Shown: piece after piece, positions 15,099-22,936 of the stretch | Position numbering within the stretch: the stretch's first letter is position 1 | How the letters are laid out: every line of letters begins with the position of its first letter | From: Acidimicrobiales bacterium | GTDB taxonomy: Bacteria; Actinomycetota; Acidimicrobiia; Acidimicrobiales; SHLQ01 | NCBI GenBank assembly: GCA_020628865.1 | Contig: JAHDEJ010000007.1 | Location: 37,622-101,621, forward strand | Length of the DNA: 64,000 nucleotides | Reading direction: 5' to 3' | The notes under the pieces: model-generated | What the model was told of the DNA's origin: nothing | What the model saw: the letters and a program-made list of their open reading frames with translations, nothing else | Databases searched by the model: none | Translations under genes and position numbers: made by a program

Positions 15099-15554
15099 TT
15101 AGACCCCGAGTGTCGGAGCCGCCTTCTCCTGCCGTTTCTTCATCGCCAGGAGCTTCTGCGACAGATTGCCCCGATCATCGATCTCGGGGACGTTCTCGCC
15201 CGTCTGGGCATGCCACCAGTCGGCGAACATGCGTCGGTGACATGAGCCCTCACCCTGGATCTCGATGTGTTCGAAACACAACAGGACCGGATCAGCCCCG
15301 TCGCCGGTGATCGCCAAGATCTGCCGTCGGATCTCATCGACACCCATCTCATCGAGTTGGGCCACATACTTTGCGGTGAAGTCACCTCCCCCGTACATCG
15401 TGTCCCGACTGGGAGCCAACCCACGGATCGACCCGGCCAGGGTGTAGGGGAGTTTGAACCGTGGTGCCCCCATCGTGATACGGATCGGTACCAGCCCGAG
15501 CCGAAGGATCTCTTCGCCGTTCTGGTAGCGACTCGTGTGAATCGTTGTCGTCAT
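15099..15554 (-). CDS. DUF488-like protein
   Basis: 151 residues from the ATG at 15554 (ATGA overlap with the ParB gene). The C-terminal half shows the DUF488 signature: VLLCFEH followed after a short insertion by CHRRMFADWW. The N-terminal part has the usual RIT and Y-x-L-A-G-S pattern. DUF488 proteins are small alpha/beta proteins of unknown activity, common in phages and near defence genes. The partner upstream is a ParB-like DNA-binding protein under the same promoter. Confidence 0.75.
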   Translation of the reverse strand: MTTTIHTSRYQNGEEILRLGLVPIRITMGAPRFKLPYTLAGSIRGLAPSRDTMYGGGDFTAKYVAQLDEMGVDEIRRQILAITGDGADPVLLCFEHIEIQGEGSCHRRMFADWWHAQTGENVPEIDDRGNLSQKLLAMKKRQEKAAPTLGV

Positions 15555-16324
15555 GTCTCTCTTTCCAGCGCGGCCCGTATCTCGGACCCGAGCTGCTCGC
15601 CGTCGAGCTGCTCCGCCGCCTGATGGAGAAGCCCGATCAACGCCTTGCGGGAGCACCGCCGGTTCGCCTGAGCGTCCAACGCGTACTCCTCGATCGACAG
15701 TTCGAACGACGAACCATCGAACAGATCCTGTGTCGCCTCCTCGGACGCGACTCGTTCGGTGAGACGCTGCACGGCCCACCAGTCGAGACCCTGCCCGACG
15801 ATCTCGGCGGCGACCCGCCGTTGGTTCACCAACGACAATCGGGCCACCATCCGGGCGGCGTCGGTACCCAACGCACCAGACGCCACCTGCTGTTGCACGC
15901 CGTCATCGAGGGTGAGGAGGGTCAAACGGTTCTCGACCCTCGATACGCCCACCCCAGCGATCTCAGCGACACGTTCCACCGTCGAACCCGAATCGAGTGC
16001 CTTGCGGTAGGCCATCGCCTCCTCGAGCGGGTTCAACTCGACGCGGGCCATGTTCTCTGCGAGCATCGCTTCACCGGCCAGCACATCATCGGCGTGCAAC
16101 AACCTGGCCGGGACCGTGGCGAGCCCAGCGAGCTGCGACGCGCGCCATCGCCGTTCACCGGCGATCAGTTCGTATCCGTCGTCGGTGGGACGCACGGTCA
16201 CGGCCTGCAGGACCCCAAGTTCAGAGATCGACTTGGCCAAACCGCCAAGTTCGGTGGGGTCGAAGACCTTCCGGTCGTTATCGCCCGGGGTGATGTCGCA
16301 GACCGAAATCTCTTGAATGTCCAT
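15551..16324 (-). CDS. ParB/RepB-family DNA-binding protein
   Basis: 257 residues from the leaderless ATG at 16324 (MDIQEIS); in-frame starts at 16336 and 16330 lie inside or at the -10 and are less likely. Residues 1-85 form the ParB N-terminal domain with GERRWRA (56-62), the CTP-binding motif of the family. Residues 110-135 form a KorB-like HTH (VAEIAGVGVSRVENRL). It resembles true partition ParBs more than the protein at 11826-12692, but no parA or parS cluster is visible. It may be a phage regulator or a host-ParB mimic. Confidence 0.82.
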   Translation of the reverse strand: MDIQEISVCDITPGDNDRKVFDPTELGGLAKSISELGVLQAVTVRPTDDGYELIAGERRWRASQLAGLATVPARLLHADDVLAGEAMLAENMARVELNPLEEAMAYRKALDSGSTVERVAEIAGVGVSRVENRLTLLTLDDGVQQQVASGALGTDAARMVARLSLVNQRRVAAEIVGQGLDWWAVQRLTERVASEEATQDLFDGSSFELSIEEYALDAQANRRCSRKALIGLLHQAAEQLDGEQLGSEIRAALERET

Positions 16325-16331
16325 CTGCATC

Positions 16332-16360
16332 ACCATAGGTAATGTGTATCAAGATGTCCA
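16332..16360 (-). promoter_or_regulatory. phage promoter 6 with GACAT-nn-TGATAC box, leaderless start
   Basis: Minus strand: -35 TGGACA (16355-16360), 17-bp spacer, -10 TATGGT (16332-16337), 7 nt to ATG 16324. Box at 16346-16358. Confidence 0.78.
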
Positions 16361-16414
16361 TTTAGATTCGGCGGAAAATCAACGATTTCGGCGGGTCTGT
16401 CGCACGACAGTCGG

Positions 16415-16825
16415 CTATTCGTTGGGTCGGAACTCGGCGGGGAGGCGATCGCCTCGACCCGTCTCGATCGCCCACTCGACGATCGTTGCGAACTCCCAGG
16501 CCGAGAACCCGTTGACCGATTCGTACTCGGGTTCCGGCAGGATCTTGCGAGCCGACTTCCACGTGTGGACTGTCCGCTCCGCGACCCCCAACAGCACTGC
16601 AATCTCTTGGGTTCCGACCGGGTTGCACACGGCGACATCGCCGGGGATCGTGCCCTCGAAGCGGGCGTCGATCTCGGCCCACTCCCACGCCGGATAGCCG
16701 TTCACAGAGTCGTACTGCGGCTCGGGGAACTTGCCGTTGCGTTTCCATGCGTGAGCGGTCTCGCGGGCGACATCACGTCGCCGGGCGATCTCGATCACGC
16801 CAACAGGGTCGAATGGGGCGCTCAT
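16415..16825 (-). CDS. tandem-HTH DNA-binding protein
   Basis: 136 residues from the ATG at 16825 (a GTG at 16834 is an alternative). The protein is two copies of one MerR/AlpA-like module: GVIEIARRRDVARETAHAWK then FPEPQYDSVNGYPAWEW (residues 8-50), and TQEIAVLLGVAERTVHTWK then LPEPEYESVNGFSAWEF (residues 72-115). Two HTHs in direct order should read two successive half-sites in the same orientation, suiting a non-palindromic operator. It may be a regulator of the prophage promoter family (inference). Confidence 0.75.
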   Translation of the reverse strand: MSAPFDPVGVIEIARRRDVARETAHAWKRNGKFPEPQYDSVNGYPAWEWAEIDARFEGTIPGDVAVCNPVGTQEIAVLLGVAERTVHTWKSARKILPEPEYESVNGFSAWEFATIVEWAIETGRGDRLPAEFRPNE

Positions 16826-16854
16826 CGCATCCACCGTATCGCAATCGAGGAATA

Positions 16855-16883
16855 GCCATAATCGTCGCGTATCACATTCGGCG
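16855..16883 (-). promoter_or_regulatory. phage promoter 10, degenerate box
   Basis: Minus strand: TGATACG, 7 nt, -10 TATGGC (16855-16860). The GACAT half is replaced and the -35 is poor (GCCGAA). It would give a leader of about 20 nt for the tandem-HTH gene. Confidence 0.45.
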
Positions 16884-16898
16884 ACGATCCGGTGTGCA

Positions 16899-17480
16899 TC
16901 AGCAGTCCTCGAGCAGAATGTTGTCCGGATCGGTCCAGCCGAACAGTTCGGCGACGATCATCCGGCCGCCACCGATCTCGCCGGCGGTGAACCGGCCGTG
17001 GCCGCCACGCCAGTAGTCGCCGCCGTGGAGCCACTCGAAATGCCAGTCGCCGTCCGAGAGCAGCTGCACGGCGCCATCGAAATGCACGTAGGCCCGCAAC
17101 AAGATGGCTTGCACCACCGCGTCGTAGGGCTTCCTGTTTGTCTTGGCGAAGTTGTAGGTGGAGTTGTGTTCGGCGACCCACAGATGCGGCCGTACGTCGC
17201 CGGGCCCGGCCTTGATCGCGTCCAGGTCCAACGAGAAGGTGGCGTGCGCCCCGTCGGACGGGGCGCCGTGGCGTTCGTCCCAGCCGTTCAGGCGGATCCC
17301 GAACTCAGACAGCGGTTCCTCGTGATCGGGATGGCCGGGAGGACGACCATCCCAATCACAGATCTTCACGCCCCGCTCGGCGGCGAAATCGATGATCAGC
17401 TTCGTGTCCATGATCGTGCGGGCCAGCGCATCGGCCGGCACCCGATCCGGGTTGATCAGCCACACGTTCGCATAGCCCAT
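16899..17480 (-). CDS. hypothetical prophage protein
   Basis: 193 residues from the ATG at 17480 (TGATG overlap with the DUF4262-like gene). The sequence is W- and H-rich (WHFEWLHGGDYWRGGHGRF) with ICDWDGRPPGHPDHEE around residues 38-55. No family recognised. Translational coupling to the upstream gene and even coding composition support it. Confidence 0.65.
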   Translation of the reverse strand: MGYANVWLINPDRVPADALARTIMDTKLIIDFAAERGVKICDWDGRPPGHPDHEEPLSEFGIRLNGWDERHGAPSDGAHATFSLDLDAIKAGPGDVRPHLWVAEHNSTYNFAKTNRKPYDAVVQAILLRAYVHFDGAVQLLSDGDWHFEWLHGGDYWRGGHGRFTAGEIGGGRMIVAELFGWTDPDNILLEDC

Positions 17481-18007
17481 CAGCCCGCCGCCTCCACCAG
17501 CTTCTCGAGCTGCTCGACGCGGCCCAGACACAGCCCGGCCCGTTCGTCGGGCGAGTACTCGTCGATCTGCCATGGCCAGCGATGCTCGTCGTCCTCGAAG
17601 ATGACGATCGCAGCCGTGTAGTCGGGGCAGAACGCTCGGGCCCGGGTCATGAACTCGGTGTCGAGCTGCTCGTCGCGGTCGATGCCTGCGACAAGCATCT
17701 GATACTCGCCGCCGGCCGGCCGGAACGGCACATCGAGTTCGATCGTGCCCTCGTCGAGCTCGGCGGCGACCCGATTCAAGAAATCGGCCTGCGAGGTTCC
17801 GATGACGATCAGGTCACGTCGGCCGGACAGGCCGCGGCCCACCGTGTAGGTGAACGGCCAGCCGTCGGACTCGTCGGTGCAGAACACGCCTTGGAGGGCG
17901 TGCCCGTAGGCGGCGACCTGACCGGCCTGCTGGGCGTCGTATGCCGCCTTGCGGGCCCGGAACTCATCGGAGTCCGCCCGGTGCTCGGCGGAATCTTCGT
18001 CAATCAT
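17480..18007 (-). CDS. DUF4262-like protein
   Basis: 175 residues. The segment GWPFTYTVGRGLSGRRDLIVIG followed by LNRVAAEL matches the DUF4262 pattern (G-W-x-F-x-YTVG then L-hydrophobic-V-x-G). The C-terminal part is acidic with PWQIDEYSPDERAG. Biochemical role unknown; the family is frequent in actinobacterial genomes and prophages. Start at ATG 18007, about 30 nt after the preceding gene. Confidence 0.65.
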   Translation of the reverse strand: MIDEDSAEHRADSDEFRARKAAYDAQQAGQVAAYGHALQGVFCTDESDGWPFTYTVGRGLSGRRDLIVIGTSQADFLNRVAAELDEGTIELDVPFRPAGGEYQMLVAGIDRDEQLDTEFMTRARAFCPDYTAAIVIFEDDEHRWPWQIDEYSPDERAGLCLGRVEQLEKLVEAAG

Positions 18008-18037
18008 CAGCGCCTCCTCGGCGATTCGGTGAACGGG

Positions 18038-18457
18038 TCATGATGCGATCGCGACGACGTTGATGCCCTCGCGGCCCAGAAAGTGGATCTGGGCGCCGGC
18101 GATCGAGAACGAGTAGACGCCGGTGAACGAGCACACGGTGTAGCCGGTGATCTCGGCACCGTCGCGGTAGAAGGTGCGGCCGCCGGCGTCGAGGGCGACG
18201 GCCAGGTCCTCGGCCCGCAGGTAGAGGGAGGTTTCGGCGGCGGTGTTGGTCTTCATGTTCATGATCTCCACTTCGGTGTCGAGGTTGAATGCCCAGCTGG
18301 CGCCGGTCGAGAAGGTGACGACCACCTCGGCGCCGTTGACGACGCTGGCCCGGGCGACGAGCCGAACTTCGGGGCCGTGGGGGAGGTGGAGGCGGACGAG
18401 GTGTCCGGTCTCGAGCTTTTCGGCGGGGATGGTGGTCGGGGTGGTGGTGTTGGTCAT
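18038..18457 (-). CDS. hypothetical prophage protein
   Basis: 139 residues from the ATG at 18457 (MTNTTTPTTIPAEKLETGHLV). Mostly predicted beta: HLVRLHLPHG, VRLVARASV, EVVVTFSTGASWAF. This is consistent with a small beta-barrel, reminiscent of short proteins common in actinophages. The start follows the conserved 16-nt element shared with 4482-4497. Confidence 0.65.
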   Translation of the reverse strand: MTNTTTPTTIPAEKLETGHLVRLHLPHGPEVRLVARASVVNGAEVVVTFSTGASWAFNLDTEVEIMNMKTNTAAETSLYLRAEDLAVALDAGGRTFYRDGAEITGYTVCSFTGVYSFSIAGAQIHFLGREGINVVAIAS

Positions 18458-18501
18458 GTCATCATCATGAGTGACCTGCACGCCACGTCCTGGGTCGTTC
18501 G
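18455..18501 (-). promoter_or_regulatory. second-type conserved element, copy B
   Basis: Minus strand blocks CGAACGACCCA (18491-18501) and TCATGATGATGACATG (18455-18470) separated by 20 nt; the last ATG is the start of the gene at 18457. Matches copy A at 4482-4529. Confidence 0.45.
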
Positions 18502-18523
18502 ACCTCGACCGCGTCACCGCGAC

Positions 18524-18529
18524 TAGCGT
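18524..18529 (+). promoter_or_regulatory. -10 hexamer TAGCGT of a leaderless gene
   Basis: TAGCGT is followed by 7 nt and the ATG at 18537, with no Shine-Dalgarno. Same arrangement as several chromosomal genes in this window. No clear -35. Confidence 0.5.
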
Positions 18530-18536
18530 CGCTCGA

Positions 18537-19124
18537 ATGGGCATCACGCCGCCGCCAGACCACCCGCTCTTGAGCCGCCTCGCGAGTTTCTTCGGATCTC
18601 ATCCGGGAGCCGCGCTCGCGATCCTCGGAGTGGCAGCTTTCTCGATCAACAGGCTTGCCATCGCGATCGTGTTGCGAGGCTTTCGCGTGACACCGGAGGA
18701 GATCGGCCTCGACTACTTCAAGACGATTTCTGCGCTGATCGGAAACCCCCTGATGGTTCTCAGCTTCGCGGTTGCAGCCGGCTGCGGGTGGTGGATCACC
18801 GAGAATGCCCGTAAGAACGGTCCACCCGAGGGGCCTGGCAGCCTCATCGCTGCCGGAATCATGGTCGCTGCGCTGGGCTGGCCGTTCGTCGCGGCAGGCG
18901 CTAGTCCAACGTGCAGTAGCGGGAGCCTCTTCTTTCTGAGGTCGGAGTTGTCTGACTTCACAATCGACGAGCTCGGCCCGATTTCTGCCGAGGCACAGCT
19001 CAGCTACTTGGGCACCGGTCCAGATCACGCCGTATTCATCCGCTGCATCGACAACGAACCCGTTGAAGTCATTCGTGTCACCGGCGAGTACGACCTTCGT
19101 AGCAACTTCGAGCCGAGGGCCTAG
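18537..19124 (+). CDS. prophage membrane protein
   Basis: 195 residues from the leaderless ATG at 18537. Three predicted membrane segments: residues 22-45, 70-88 and 103-122. The C-terminal domain (125-195) has two cysteines about 55 residues apart and would be extracytoplasmic or cytoplasmic depending on topology. No family recognised. A lone rightward gene with its own host-type promoter in a leftward region, so a candidate moron expressed in the lysogen. Its stop shares CTAG with the convergent gene stop. Confidence 0.7.
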   Translation: MGITPPPDHPLLSRLASFFGSHPGAALAILGVAAFSINRLAIAIVLRGFRVTPEEIGLDYFKTISALIGNPLMVLSFAVAAGCGWWITENARKNGPPEGPGSLIAAGIMVAALGWPFVAAGASPTCSSGSLFFLRSELSDFTIDELGPISAEAQLSYLGTGPDHAVFIRCIDNEPVEVIRVTGEYDLRSNFEPRA

Positions 19125-19489
19125 CGGGCGACGACCCGTCCGACCGCCATCGCGACCGCGAGCACACCGAAACTGACCCAGCCGGTGCCGGTGACCGCCG
19201 CCCACACGATCGTCGCGACGACCGCGGCCTCCCAGGCCACACACGTTTCGCAGGTGACCAGCAGCCACAGCCACTTGTGTCGGGCCGAGTGCGGTTCGTC
19301 GAACACGATCCGGACGATCTGACCGAAGTCGTCGGGCACATCGATGCGAAGCTGATGCAGGTTCTCGCCCAACCGGATCCGGGGGGCGTCGAGCAGCGAC
19401 GACTTGGCGATCAGGTAGCCGATGACACCGGCGATGGCGCCGAGCACCGTCCCGTTGGCCAAGATGATCGTGAGCGTTTCGGTGGTCAT
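19121..19489 (-). CDS. small membrane protein, possibly DUF1360-like
   Basis: 122 residues from the ATG at 19489 with GGAG upstream and an ATGA overlap. Membrane segments at residues 8-30 and 74-120. VTCETCVAWEAAVV resembles the C-x2-C-x3-W motif of DUF1360-type membrane proteins, a weak resemblance. Function unknown. Confidence 0.6.
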   Translation of the reverse strand: MTTETLTIILANGTVLGAIAGVIGYLIAKSSLLDAPRIRLGENLHQLRIDVPDDFGQIVRIVFDEPHSARHKWLWLLVTCETCVAWEAAVVATIVWAAVTGTGWVSFGVLAVAMAVGRVVAR

Positions 19490-19905
19490 GGTGTCTCCTC
19501 GGGAGGCTGGGCGGGGTTGGGTTCGAGCGTCGTGTCGTACCAGACCTGAAAGTCGTCGCTCAGGGCGGCTGCTGCGGCGTCGCTGAGCCCGTCGATGGCC
19601 CGCACGAGGCTCACTTCGACGGCAGCGTGCGGCGCCGACGGGTACGCCAGCGCGGCGAGCGTCATCTTCGTCGCTGCCCGTGTGGTCGCTTCGCTGGCGA
19701 GCAGCGAGATCGCCAGCAGGTCGCCGGCGGTGCGCTCGATCTGGCTGTGGGCCCAGGCGATCGCGTCCTTCTCGATGCCATCGGGCATCGTCTCTGCGAG
19801 CTTGGCGATCTCGTCCATGTACGGATGCGATGAGATCGTCCGGCACGCGCTCTGTGGCTTGCCGCAGTTCGGGCACACGGACGGGTCGTCGGGCTGCGGG
19901 ATCAC
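19486..19905 (-). CDS. hypothetical prophage protein with N-terminal CxxC
   Basis: About 139 residues. The start is a GTG (19903-19905) that overlaps the upstream stop in GTGA; an ATG at 19911 is the alternative. CPNCGKPQSAC near the N-terminus may bind zinc, followed by a long alanine-rich helical region. No family recognised. Confidence 0.65.
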   Translation of the reverse strand: MIPQPDDPSVCPNCGKPQSACRTISSHPYMDEIAKLAETMPDGIEKDAIAWAHSQIERTAGDLLAISLLASEATTRAATKMTLAALAYPSAPHAAVEVSLVRAIDGLSDAAAAALSDDFQVWYDTTLEPNPAQPPEETP

Positions 19906-20198
19906 GCCCATCGGGCGTCCCAGGCGTCGTGTGCGGCCCGCAGGGCCTCGTGGATGTTGGTGTGGGCCTTGTCGTCGGACCGGGCCCACACGGGCCCCTC
20001 GGCGACGATGTCGCCCACGTGGTAGGGGAGCAGGATCCATCCGCCGTGCGAGAGCTCGACTTCGACGACCATCAGGTTGCCGTCGATCGACCGCCAGGCG
20101 CCGGTGTCGTCGAGAACGACGAGGCCCATGATGTCGCCGCGTAGGTTGGGATCCCAGACGCATCGGGTGCGCCGGCGGGTCTCAATGTCTGCTGTCAT
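19902..20198 (-). CDS. hypothetical prophage protein, leaderless
   Basis: 98 residues from the ATG at 20198 (MTADIETRRRTR), placed 7 nt after -10 TATCAT; ATGs at 20207 and 20204 lie in the promoter. Beta-rich core with LMVVEVELSHGGWILLPYHVGD. Unknown function. First gene of the leftward run 20198-19121. Confidence 0.65.
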   Translation of the reverse strand: MTADIETRRRTRCVWDPNLRGDIMGLVVLDDTGAWRSIDGNLMVVEVELSHGGWILLPYHVGDIVAEGPVWARSDDKAHTNIHEALRAAHDAWDARWA

Positions 20199-20205
20199 GC
20201 ACATC

Positions 20206-20234
20206 ATGATAACTCGGCGGTATCAAAATGTCAT
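20206..20234 (-). promoter_or_regulatory. phage promoter 7 with GACAT-nn-TGATAC box, leaderless start
   Basis: Minus strand: -35 ATGACA (20229-20234), 17-bp spacer, -10 TATCAT (20206-20211), 7 nt to ATG 20198. Box at 20220-20232. The -35 overlaps the stop of the preceding gene. Confidence 0.78.
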
Positions 20235-20458
20235 GCCCGGGGTTCGATGGGTTGACGCTGCCGGGCGTTCGTCGCCCAGTCGAACCGTTCGTGGTAGTAG
20301 TCGTCGCCGGTGACGTCACGGCTGTGCTGGCCGAGGAAGTGCTTGGCGTCGACGGCGGTCACCTCGTAGAGGACGTTGTTGGGGCCGAGCACGAGCCTCA
20401 TGTCGACCCGATTGTCGACGCTGAGCGCCGATCGCAGGCGGCCCACGAGCGTTTGCAT
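20231..20458 (-). CDS. hypothetical prophage protein, leaderless
   Basis: 75 residues (MQTLVGRLRSALSVDNRVDM). A strand-turn-strand RLVLGPNNVLYEVTAVDAKHF is followed by a basic, H-rich tail. The start at 20458 is fixed by -10 TATTCT 6 nt upstream. No family recognised. Confidence 0.6.
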   Translation of the reverse strand: MQTLVGRLRSALSVDNRVDMRLVLGPNNVLYEVTAVDAKHFLGQHSRDVTGDDYYHERFDWATNARQRQPIEPRA

Positions 20459-20464
20459 CCCATC

Positions 20465-20493
20465 AGAATACCCCGGACGTATCAGACAGGTCA
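20465..20493 (-). promoter_or_regulatory. phage promoter 8, variant box, leaderless start
   Basis: Minus strand: -35 TGACCT (20488-20493), 17-bp spacer containing TGATACG, -10 TATTCT (20465-20470), 6 nt to ATG 20458. The GACAT half is altered (GTATCAGACAGGTC on the plus strand, 20479-20492). Confidence 0.65.
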
Positions 20494-21675
20494 GAACTGT
20501 CGGTTGTCGTCGGTGTCGAGCTTGAGCGGCACCGGCGGCAACGGGACCGTGCGGGCGCCGGACCGTGAGGGCGTCATCCCGTCGGGGACGACGGTGAGCC
20601 GCAGGATCGCGTTCCCGTCGGGCACGAGCTCGGTGTCGGCGTCATCGGAGTACTTCGTTCGCTTCGCTGCTCGCATCCGCTGCTCGGACACGGTCGATTC
20701 GGGCCGGATGATCGTCTGGTCCCGGTCCATGTCACGGATCCAGGCGACCGCGGCGTCTCGAGCAGAATCGAACGACATGTGCGTCGTGTTCTTGGCGCCG
20801 ACGAACACCTCGCCGTAGGCGCGGTCGCGGATCTCGAAGAACGACCGGTGCACCACGAACCGGGACATGCGGACACCGGAGTTCTTCACCGTTCCGGGCC
20901 CGTCCTCGAACAGCTTGTACTTCGCTCGCAGCTCGTCGGCCTTCGCGGCGACGAGCCGGTCGTGCTCAGCGAGCCGTTCAGCGAACTTGTCCGGTTCGTC
21001 CCGACGCAAAGCCAGCTCGGTGCGCCACTGCTCGCCGGTGCGCTCAGGGACGAGCGACAGCGAGTAGCGGTGCAGCTCGAAGAACGCCTTCGCGGCGTTC
21101 GGGTCGCCCTCATCGGCCTCGTCGTCATCGCCGGTGAACGATGGGGGAGCGGGCAACGGCAGGAACTCGGGCATGTCGGCCGGGCGCAGCACACCACCTG
21201 GGGTCGGCTGGTTCGGGTTCGCGCGCAGGTTGGCCCGGATCCGGGTCGCCGACGCCAAGATCTCCGGTGTTGCCGCCTTCTCGACCGCCGCCGGCAGCAC
21301 CTGGGAGTACGTGATCCGGAAGTCTCGGGACATCTGCTCGAAGTTCCCTTCGCGCCAGGCCCGATGGTCGCCGATGCCGTCACGGACCGATTCGACGAGC
21401 GGATGCACGATGCCGCCACGGTGGAGCTGGTGGAGGGCTTCGTGCACGTTCGGGGGTTCGGTGCCGATGTTGAGCGCCATCTGGCCGAGGATGTCGATCG
21501 GCCGGGGCGGGAACGTGCCGGCGGCGAGCGCGTCGACGGTCGCCTCGAGCACGTCGGCGACGTCGAGCTCCCCGAAGATCTCCATCCAGAGCTTGATCCG
21601 GTCCGGGCCGGCATCGAACGTCGGATGCTCGGTCGTGATCACGGCGAGCACGGTGGTGAGGTCGTTCAGGTTCAT
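20491..21675 (-). CDS. probable phage replication protein (helicase-loader type)
   Basis: 394 residues from the ATG at 21675, overlapping the upstream stop in ATGA. Residues 1-75 (LTTVLAVITTEHPTFDAG, then WMEIFGELDVADVLEATVDAL and a P-rich IDIL) match the start of actinobacterial and phage proteins annotated as replisome or helicase-loader components. The C-terminal part (310-394) is beta-rich and ends VPLKLDTDDNRQF. The partner upstream is a winged-helix replication protein, supporting a two-gene replication module. The exact role is inferred. Confidence 0.55.
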   Translation of the reverse strand: MNLNDLTTVLAVITTEHPTFDAGPDRIKLWMEIFGELDVADVLEATVDALAAGTFPPRPIDILGQMALNIGTEPPNVHEALHQLHRGGIVHPLVESVRDGIGDHRAWREGNFEQMSRDFRITYSQVLPAAVEKAATPEILASATRIRANLRANPNQPTPGGVLRPADMPEFLPLPAPPSFTGDDDEADEGDPNAAKAFFELHRYSLSLVPERTGEQWRTELALRRDEPDKFAERLAEHDRLVAAKADELRAKYKLFEDGPGTVKNSGVRMSRFVVHRSFFEIRDRAYGEVFVGAKNTTHMSFDSARDAAVAWIRDMDRDQTIIRPESTVSEQRMRAAKRTKYSDDADTELVPDGNAILRLTVVPDGMTPSRSGARTVPLPPVPLKLDTDDNRQF

Positions 21676-22670
21676 GGGGTCTCCTCGCCCGATGGCAGGG
21701 CTGACTGGTCGTCGAGTACTTCGGCGGACGCTTCGGCGGGTGCGGCGTCGCCGTAGCCCTCGTTTTGGAGCTGGCGAACCGATTCGGCCAGCTGGTCGCG
21801 GCCCCGGTTCGGGCTCTTGTCGCCGGTCAGGTGCTCGTTGCGTTCTCGACGCAACCTGTCCCAGTGCTCGCGCAGCTTCTTCGCCGACCGGACGTTGCCT
21901 CGGGTGCCGAGCCACGAGTGCGCGGCGGTGAAGTCGATGATCGCAGCGACGTTGGCCGGCGGGACCTCGGCTGGTTGCGCCCAGCTGGTCGGGCCGCGAC
22001 GCAACAGCAGATCCATTTCCTTGCGCCACGGCTGCCACTTGAGCGGTGCGTCGACGACCTCGTGCTCGAGCAGCTTGTCGGCCAGGCGTTGGCACAGCTC
22101 GTCGGTGGCTGGGTGGAGCGACGCAGGGTCGCTGGTCGCTTCGTCGACGTCGTCGGCGGCGCCGGCGGAGACGAGTGGAGTCGGAGTAGGAGGAGGAGTA
22201 GGAGTATGAGTAGGAGTACGAGATATCGAAGGGGTATTGCAAGGGGTATCCGGTACCCCTTCGAACTCCTTTCGAAGCGCTTTGCCGAGATCCTCGCTCA
22301 GCCGCTCACATTCGTTGATAAACAAGGGCAGAATGCACGTCGCCGGCAATTCCCGGAGCTTGTTGCACGCCCCCTTGATCTGCTTTTCGCCTTTCGGGAC
22401 CTGAGCGACGAGCAAATCGACGATCCAGACCACTTCGCAGGTGCTGCAATACCGGATCAAGCCGGTTTCGATGAGCCTCGAAAGGGCATCCGATACCCTT
22501 TCGGAGCCCCATTCGAGATCGGCGGCGATGTAGGCCGCTCGAAGCCGATAGAGCCCCTCGGACGTCCGGTGTGGGCAGGCCACCAGATAGAAGATCATGA
22601 CCCGCTCGTCGTCGCTGAGACGCGACACCTTCTCCCAGAAGCCACGCGGGATGGTGAGGTAGTTGCTCAC
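21672..22670 (-). CDS. phage replisome-organiser-like protein
   Basis: 332 residues from a GTG at 22668-22670 (GTGA overlap). The N-terminal 110 residues (VSNYLTIPRGFWEKVSRLSDDERVM, then LSRLIETGLIRYC) have the pattern of a winged-helix replication initiator or DnaD-like protein. A proline/threonine linker (about 150-172) encoded by short GAGTAG-type repeats separates it from a helical C-terminal domain. A place next to the probable helicase loader supports a role in origin recognition. No origin iterons were identified. Confidence 0.6.
   Translation of the reverse strand: MSNYLTIPRGFWEKVSRLSDDERVMIFYLVACPHRTSEGLYRLRAAYIAADLEWGSERVSDALSRLIETGLIRYCSTCEVVWIVDLLVAQVPKGEKQIKGACNKLRELPATCILPLFINECERLSEDLGKALRKEFEGVPDTPCNTPSISRTPTHTPTPPPTPTPLVSAGAADDVDEATSDPASLHPATDELCQRLADKLLEHEVVDAPLKWQPWRKEMDLLLRRGPTSWAQPAEVPPANVAAIIDFTAAHSWLGTRGNVRSAKKLREHWDRLRRERNEHLTGDKSPNRGRDQLAESVRQLQNEGYGDAAPAEASAEVLDDQSALPSGEETP
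22174..22222. repeat. imperfect GAGTAG/GAGGAG short repeat inside a coding region
   Basis: About eight 6-bp units on the plus strand encode the Thr/Pro linker of the replisome-organiser-like protein on the minus strand. Units are in frame, so gain or loss would change linker length only. Confidence 0.7.
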
Positions 22671-22909
22671 GGCTGACCGTCGGTGGCGCGCAAGAAACCG
22701 GCCACGGCCAGATTGGACATGAAGTGCCCCAACGCAGCTGGGTCGCCCTGCCACTTGGCCAGAATCATCTCTTCCGCCGCTTCGAGTTCGTCGGCGGCGA
22801 GTCCAAGCCAGACGATGACGTGGTCGAAGCCGAGGCCGGCCTCAAGAATCGCCTTGATCGTCCTCCCGATGTCCGAATCAGAATGCGTGTGAGCTATCAT
22901 CTTGGACAA
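22667..22909 (-). CDS. small helical prophage protein
   Basis: 80 residues starting at a TTG (22907-22909), chosen because GGGAGG lies 5 nt upstream; the internal ATG at 22900 is too far from it. Helical and acidic with ADELEAAEEMILAKWQGDPAALGHFM. It precedes the replication genes with a GTGA overlap, so it is probably the first gene of the replication operon. Function unknown. Confidence 0.65.
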   Translation of the reverse strand: MSKMIAHTHSDSDIGRTIKAILEAGLGFDHVIVWLGLAADELEAAEEMILAKWQGDPAALGHFMSNLAVAGFLRATDGQP

Positions 22910-22936
22910 CGGGACCTCCCAGAAAGGTCTTGAATG

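Noticed and set aside
22173..22242. Frame encoding a Ser/Tyr repeat (SYSYSYS...) upstream of the replication gene
   Set aside because: Alternative frame of the GAGTAG repeat; the real frame reads the Thr/Pro linker and starts at GTG 22670.
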